Assembly (NCBI GenBank): GCA_030685235.1
Contig: MU839345.1
Span: 1 to 11,865, forward strand
Direction of reading: 5' to 3'
From: Copromyces sp. CBS 386.78
Lineage: Eukaryota; Ascomycota; Sordariomycetes; Sordariales; Sordariaceae
DNA: 11,865 nt
A model generated the notes under the pieces. The model had not been told where the DNA came from and did not search any database. It saw nothing but the letters and a program-made list of their open reading frames with translations. Made by a program: the position numbers and the translations under genes. Each line of letters opens with the position of its first letter. Within the stretch, counting starts at the first letter, position 1. This document shows positions 9,466-11,865 of this stretch, in pieces.

Positions 9466-9698
9466 TATTATAAAGTTAGTTTATATTGTATATACTAGTA
9501 ATAGTAATTCTCTAAGACTATCATTACTATTTCGGTTAATTAGCTGCGGCCTCCTGCTATAGACCTACTAGTTTATAGCTCGAGTCCTATAAAGGCCTTT
9601 CTCCCGAGCGTACTTCTGTACTTCTCTTCCTTTCTTCTCCTCGTGCAATTACGTATATTAATTATTTATACCCAACCTTTCGCCCTCTTCCCGTGATA
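9466..9698 (+). repeat. 3' LTR (233 bp)
   Basis: It starts TATTATAAAG and ends CCCGTGATA and pairs with 2594-2826 at equal length without gaps, with transitions only. The GTGATA end is one RIP step away from GTGACA. It keeps the TATA box at 9588-9593. Directly followed by the AATTC duplication. Confidence 0.95.
9588..9593 (+). promoter_or_regulatory. TATA box of the 3' LTR
   Basis: TATAAA sits 122 bases into the LTR, the same offset as in the 5' copy. If active it would drive transcription out into the flank at 9699 onward; nothing shows that it is. Confidence 0.5.
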
Positions 9699-9703
9699 AA
9701 TTC
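9699..9703 (+). repeat. Target site duplication AATTC, right copy
   Basis: Exact match to 2589-2593. It contains no CA or TG, so RIP could not change it, which explains why both copies are intact. Confidence 0.95.
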
Positions 9704-10150
9704 CTAAAAAGCGTAGACTAAATTATAAAATACGGGAGGAAAATTATAAAAACGATTATTAACGCCGGTTTAATAATAATTCGAATACTACGTAGGGTAG
9801 TCGATTAAAAAGTAAAAGAAAAAAAAATTGGGATTAAAAATTAGAAAATTAAAAAGGAAGAAAAAGGATTTATAAATCGGAATATAAGTATATTTAACTA
9901 TTATTTTTATTACGGTAATAATAGAAATATTAAAAAGTAAGACCGCTATAACGTTTATAGTATCCTAAATAAATTAAATATAGGGGGCTTTATAAATATT
10001 ATTAAACGAAAAATAAGAATAAGATTAATAGGATAAATAAAAAGGAAGATTTACCTAATATCGATATAAAGGGTAGCGAACTAATAAGTATAGAAAAGGT
10101 ACTAATAAGCAATAGAAAGGGTAATTATATTATTAATAATAATATACTAA
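9704..10150 (+). pseudogene. Unidentified reading-frame relic, 3' part
   Basis: If the LTR element and one AATTC copy are removed, the frame at 2591 continues here in phase, starting with the codon at 9704. It runs on for about 80 codons to 9944 with only a few TAA/TAG stops (for example FLKSVD, then IIKYGRKIIKTIINAGL), and more thinly to about 10100. Lys, Arg, Ile and Glu dominate. No motif is recognised. The in-phase continuation across the insertion supports the frame as a real former gene, but AT-rich RIP DNA makes chance open stretches common. Confidence 0.4.
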
Positions 10151-10680
10151 TTAATAATACATATAAAGAGGAAAAGAAAGGAAGGGAAGAAAAAAGGGAA
10201 AGAAGATAAATTTTTATAAAAGAATTAAAAAGGTACGGCTAAAGGAATTTAAAATAAGACTAAAAAGCAAATTAAGCAATTAAAAGTGTATATAAAGAAA
10301 TAAAAATAGGAAGATAGGACGATAAAGGGTAGAAAATAAAGTAAAAAAGCGGATAAAAGGCGAAGTAAAAAGCTAAAACGAAAGGGATTGGATAGTAATA
10401 AAAAATAAAGAAATAGAAAGAAGGAAATAAAAGAATAAATATTAGGAAGTAAAATAAAAGAGCAGATTAAAAATAGAATAAATAAGCGGGATAAGAAGAA
10501 GAGGGATTAATAAAGGGTAAACTTTTAAGACTAAAGGTAATAATATTATAGTAAGGAGGAAAGTATAGCGTTCGAGGGTAGAAAAAGACCAGTACGGCTA
10601 TAAATACCGGCTAATAATTTTGGCGATAGGCCGCTTTAAGGAAAAGAGGAAAATAGAAAATAGTTTTTCCTTAGGCGGAG
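10151..10680 (+). other. Purine-rich stretch, possible 3' end of the relic frame
   Basis: The plus strand is mostly A and G (runs such as GAAAAGAAAGGAAGGGAAG near 10170). Read as protein it gives Lys/Arg/Glu-rich segments with scattered stops in all frames. I support no gene. It may be a RIP-mutated charged C-terminal region of the frame at 9704, or a purine-rich satellite. TA enrichment fades toward 10680. Confidence 0.4.
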
Positions 10681-10735
10681 CCGGATTATGCCCACGGAAG
10701 ACAGTGAAACACCATTTTGCCCAAGCTTGGAGATT
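10681..10735. other. RIP boundary segment
   Basis: A short stretch of balanced composition with TG and CA present (GATTATGCCCACGGAAGACA) between the purine-rich RIP-mutated DNA and the pyrimidine field. It contains the 10-bp perfect palindrome CCAAGCTTGG at 10721-10730. No gene. Confidence 0.5.
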
Positions 10736-11145
10736 TTATATTTATTTTTATCTTAATTTATTTTTATATTTATTTTATAATATTTTATATTTATTTTCAT
10801 TTATATTTATTTTCTTTATATTATTATTTTATTTTATCTTTATTTTTATTTATTTGCTTTGTTTCTTTATTTTATTTTATTTTTACTTGTATTTTACTTC
10901 GTTTATATCTTTGTTTTATTTTGTTTTTCTTTTTCTTTTTCTTTTTCTTTTTCTTTTTCTTTTTCCTTTTCTTTTTCTTTTTCTTTTTCTTTACCTTTTT
11001 CTTTACCTTTTTCTTTTTTCCTTTCCTTTTCTTTCTTTTTCTTTTTTATATTCTTTTTCTCCTTCTCTTTTTTTTTCTTTTATTTTTCTTTTATTTTTCT
11101 TTTATTTTTCTTTTATTTTTCTTTTATTTTTCCTATATTCTTCTT
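10736..11145 (+). repeat. Polypyrimidine microsatellite field, left part
   Basis: T with regular C or A. It starts as T/A-rich, becomes (CTTTTT)n at 10929-10994, then mixed CTTTACC variants. It ends in five perfect copies of the 11-mer CTTTTATTTTT at 11077-11131. Long open frames across it (about 115-175 codons of Phe, Leu, Ser and Tyr) are products of low complexity, not genes. The strong strand asymmetry suits triplex or mirror-repeat structure. Confidence 0.9.
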
Positions 11146-11189
11146 GAGAAAGTCTTTTCGCACCGCCGTAAATGTCTTTATACACCGCT
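11146..11189 (+). repeat. Left terminal inverted repeat
   Basis: It begins GAGAAAGTCTTTTCGCACCG. Inside it a 15-bp motif occurs twice, GTCTTTTCGCACCGC at 11152-11166 and GTCTTTATACACCGC at 11174-11188, 22 bases apart. Doubled subterminal motifs of this kind are usually transposase-binding sites. Confidence 0.85.
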
Positions 11190-11514
11190 GTCCAAAATAC
11201 TACTAAGTATAACTTTGCTAAAAAAGAAGTTGTTAGTATAAAAATAGTACTAGAATTTTCGTAATTTTCTACTCTATTTTATAGTCTAGTTGCCGTAGAC
11301 GTATCTACTTAAAGGAAAAACTTAATACAAATATTCCCAATTTAAAGTAAATAAATAGTTTTTTCTTCTTTTATTGTGTACTAAAGGCTATAGAGCTCAC
11401 CTAAATACGCTAGACACATCATATTGTTGAAGGAAAATAAATAAAAATTCCGATGTACTTTTTATATGCTACGGCCTTAGTTTGGCTAAGTTACCTCTAA
11501 AAGCCTTTTTTAAT

Positions 11515-11558
11515 AGCGGTGCGAAAAGACATTTGCGGCGGTGCGAAAAGACTTTCTC
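11515..11558 (-). repeat. Right terminal inverted repeat
   Basis: Reverse complement of the left repeat with four differences. The 15-bp motif GCGGTGCGAAAAGAC occurs twice without error, at 11516-11530 and 11538-11552, again 22 bases apart. Confidence 0.85.
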
Positions 11559-11865
11559 TTTTTCTTTCATTTTTCTTTTTTTTTCTTTTTTTTTTCCTTT
11601 ATTTGTCTTTTATCTTTTCCTTTCTCTTTTTCTTTTTCTTTTTCTTTTTATTTATCTTTTTGTTTATCTTTTTCTTTTTCTTTTTCTTTTTCTTTTTCTT
11701 TTTCTTTTTCCTTTTATTTTTATTTTTATTTTTATTTTTCTTTTTCTTTTTCTTTTTCTTTTTCTTTTTCCTTTTATTTTTATTTTTATTTTTATTTTTA
11801 TTTTTATTTTTATTTTTATTTTTATTTTTATTTTTATTTTTATTTTTATTTTTATTTTTATTTTT
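11559..11865 (+). repeat. Polypyrimidine microsatellite field, right part
   Basis: It continues the composition of 10736-11145. (CTTTTT)n at 11668-11709, (ATTTTT)4 at 11716-11739, (CTTTTT)n at 11740-11769, then (ATTTTT)n from 11776 to the window end (15 units seen, more outside). The junction CCTTTTATTTTT recurs 60 bases apart (11710 and 11770), a higher-order unit. It is not a telomere: the unit is not TTAGGG-like. Confidence 0.92.

Larger units (their letters stand above)
2594..9698 (+). mobile_element. Full-length Ty3/Gypsy LTR retrotransposon, RIP-inactivated
   Basis: The element is 7105 bp: LTR 233 bp, leader, gag, pol, LTR 233 bp, flanked by AATTC on both sides. Pol order is protease, reverse transcriptase, RNase H, integrase, which is diagnostic for Ty3/Gypsy (Metaviridae) and excludes Ty1/Copia, where integrase precedes reverse transcriptase. 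All stops in the coding part are compatible with C-to-T or G-to-A change, and the frame is nearly free of indels. The loss of function is therefore due to RIP rather than slow decay. It inserted into an unidentified frame that was itself RIP-mutated. It cannot make proteins, but it could have been a source of cross-RIP for related copies. Confidence 0.95.
11146..11558. mobile_element. 413-bp non-autonomous inverted-repeat DNA element
   Basis: It is bounded by 44-bp terminal inverted repeats that match at 40 of 44 positions. The interior of about 325 bp has no long frame and no transposase, so it would rely on an enzyme made elsewhere. It keeps TG and CA dinucleotides and was not RIP-mutated, consistent with its small size. 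It sits inside the polypyrimidine field, with T/C-rich sequence directly on both sides; that hides any target duplication, and I cannot assign a superfamily. A related diverged end lies at 51-94. Confidence 0.75.

Noticed and set aside
2594..9698. Ty1/Copia assignment
   Set aside because: Reverse transcriptase and RNase H precede integrase, the Ty3/Gypsy order.
10681..10735. tRNA or small RNA gene
   Set aside because: Only a 10-bp palindrome is present; no cloverleaf or A/B box pattern was found.
10620..11241. Three overlapping open frames of 115-175 codons on the plus strand
   Set aside because: They are translations of T/C microsatellites (Phe, Leu, Ser, Tyr runs) in different frames and would look like membrane proteins only by composition.
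11776..11865. Telomere
   Set aside because: The repeat is ATTTTT without a G-rich strand of telomere type, and the same hexamer occurs internally at 11716-11739.

Overview
The window looks like an AT-rich, repeat-filled block from a filamentous ascomycete (Pezizomycotina-type) genome. Almost every CA and TG dinucleotide in the central part has become TA, while CG survives. Former Gln and Trp codons read as TAA/TAG, and paired repeats differ only by transitions. This is the signature of repeat-induced point mutation (RIP), a fungal premeiotic defence. The species cannot be named from the sequence. No intact protein-coding gene is visible; every coding trace is a relic.

Layout. (1) 1-94 is not RIP-mutated and ends in a sequence related to the inverted terminal repeats of a small DNA element at the far right. 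(2) 95-1546 is the 5' part of a Ty3/Gypsy-type LTR element on the minus strand: a 222-bp LTR (1325-1546), a leader with a 16-bp tandem repeat, and a gag relic cut off at about 95. (3) 1547-2593 holds a degenerate 16-bp minisatellite and then one long, stop-riddled reading frame of unknown function. (4) 2594-9698 is a structurally complete 7.1-kb Ty3/Gypsy element on the plus strand. It has two 233-bp LTRs, a gag relic and a pol relic in the order protease, reverse transcriptase, RNase H, integrase, and a perfect 5-bp target duplication AATTC. It landed inside the unknown frame. (5) 9699-10680 continues that frame and grades into a purine-rich stretch. (6) 10736-11865 is a T/C-rich hexamer and 11-mer microsatellite field that leaves RIP behind. 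A 413-bp non-autonomous inverted-repeat element (11146-11558) has inserted in it.

How the parts relate. The plus-strand element would have been transcribed from the TATA box in its 5' LTR into one gag-pol RNA. Gag and the start of pol lie in adjacent frames, as if a -1 shift joined them. RIP then removed the zinc-knuckle Cys/His codons, the YxDD aspartates and two of the three integrase acidic residues, and added many stops, but made almost no indels. The two LTR elements share LTR ends and leader sequence, so they are related families in opposite orientation. The most open questions are the identity of the split reading frame and of the inverted-repeat element with doubled subterminal motifs.
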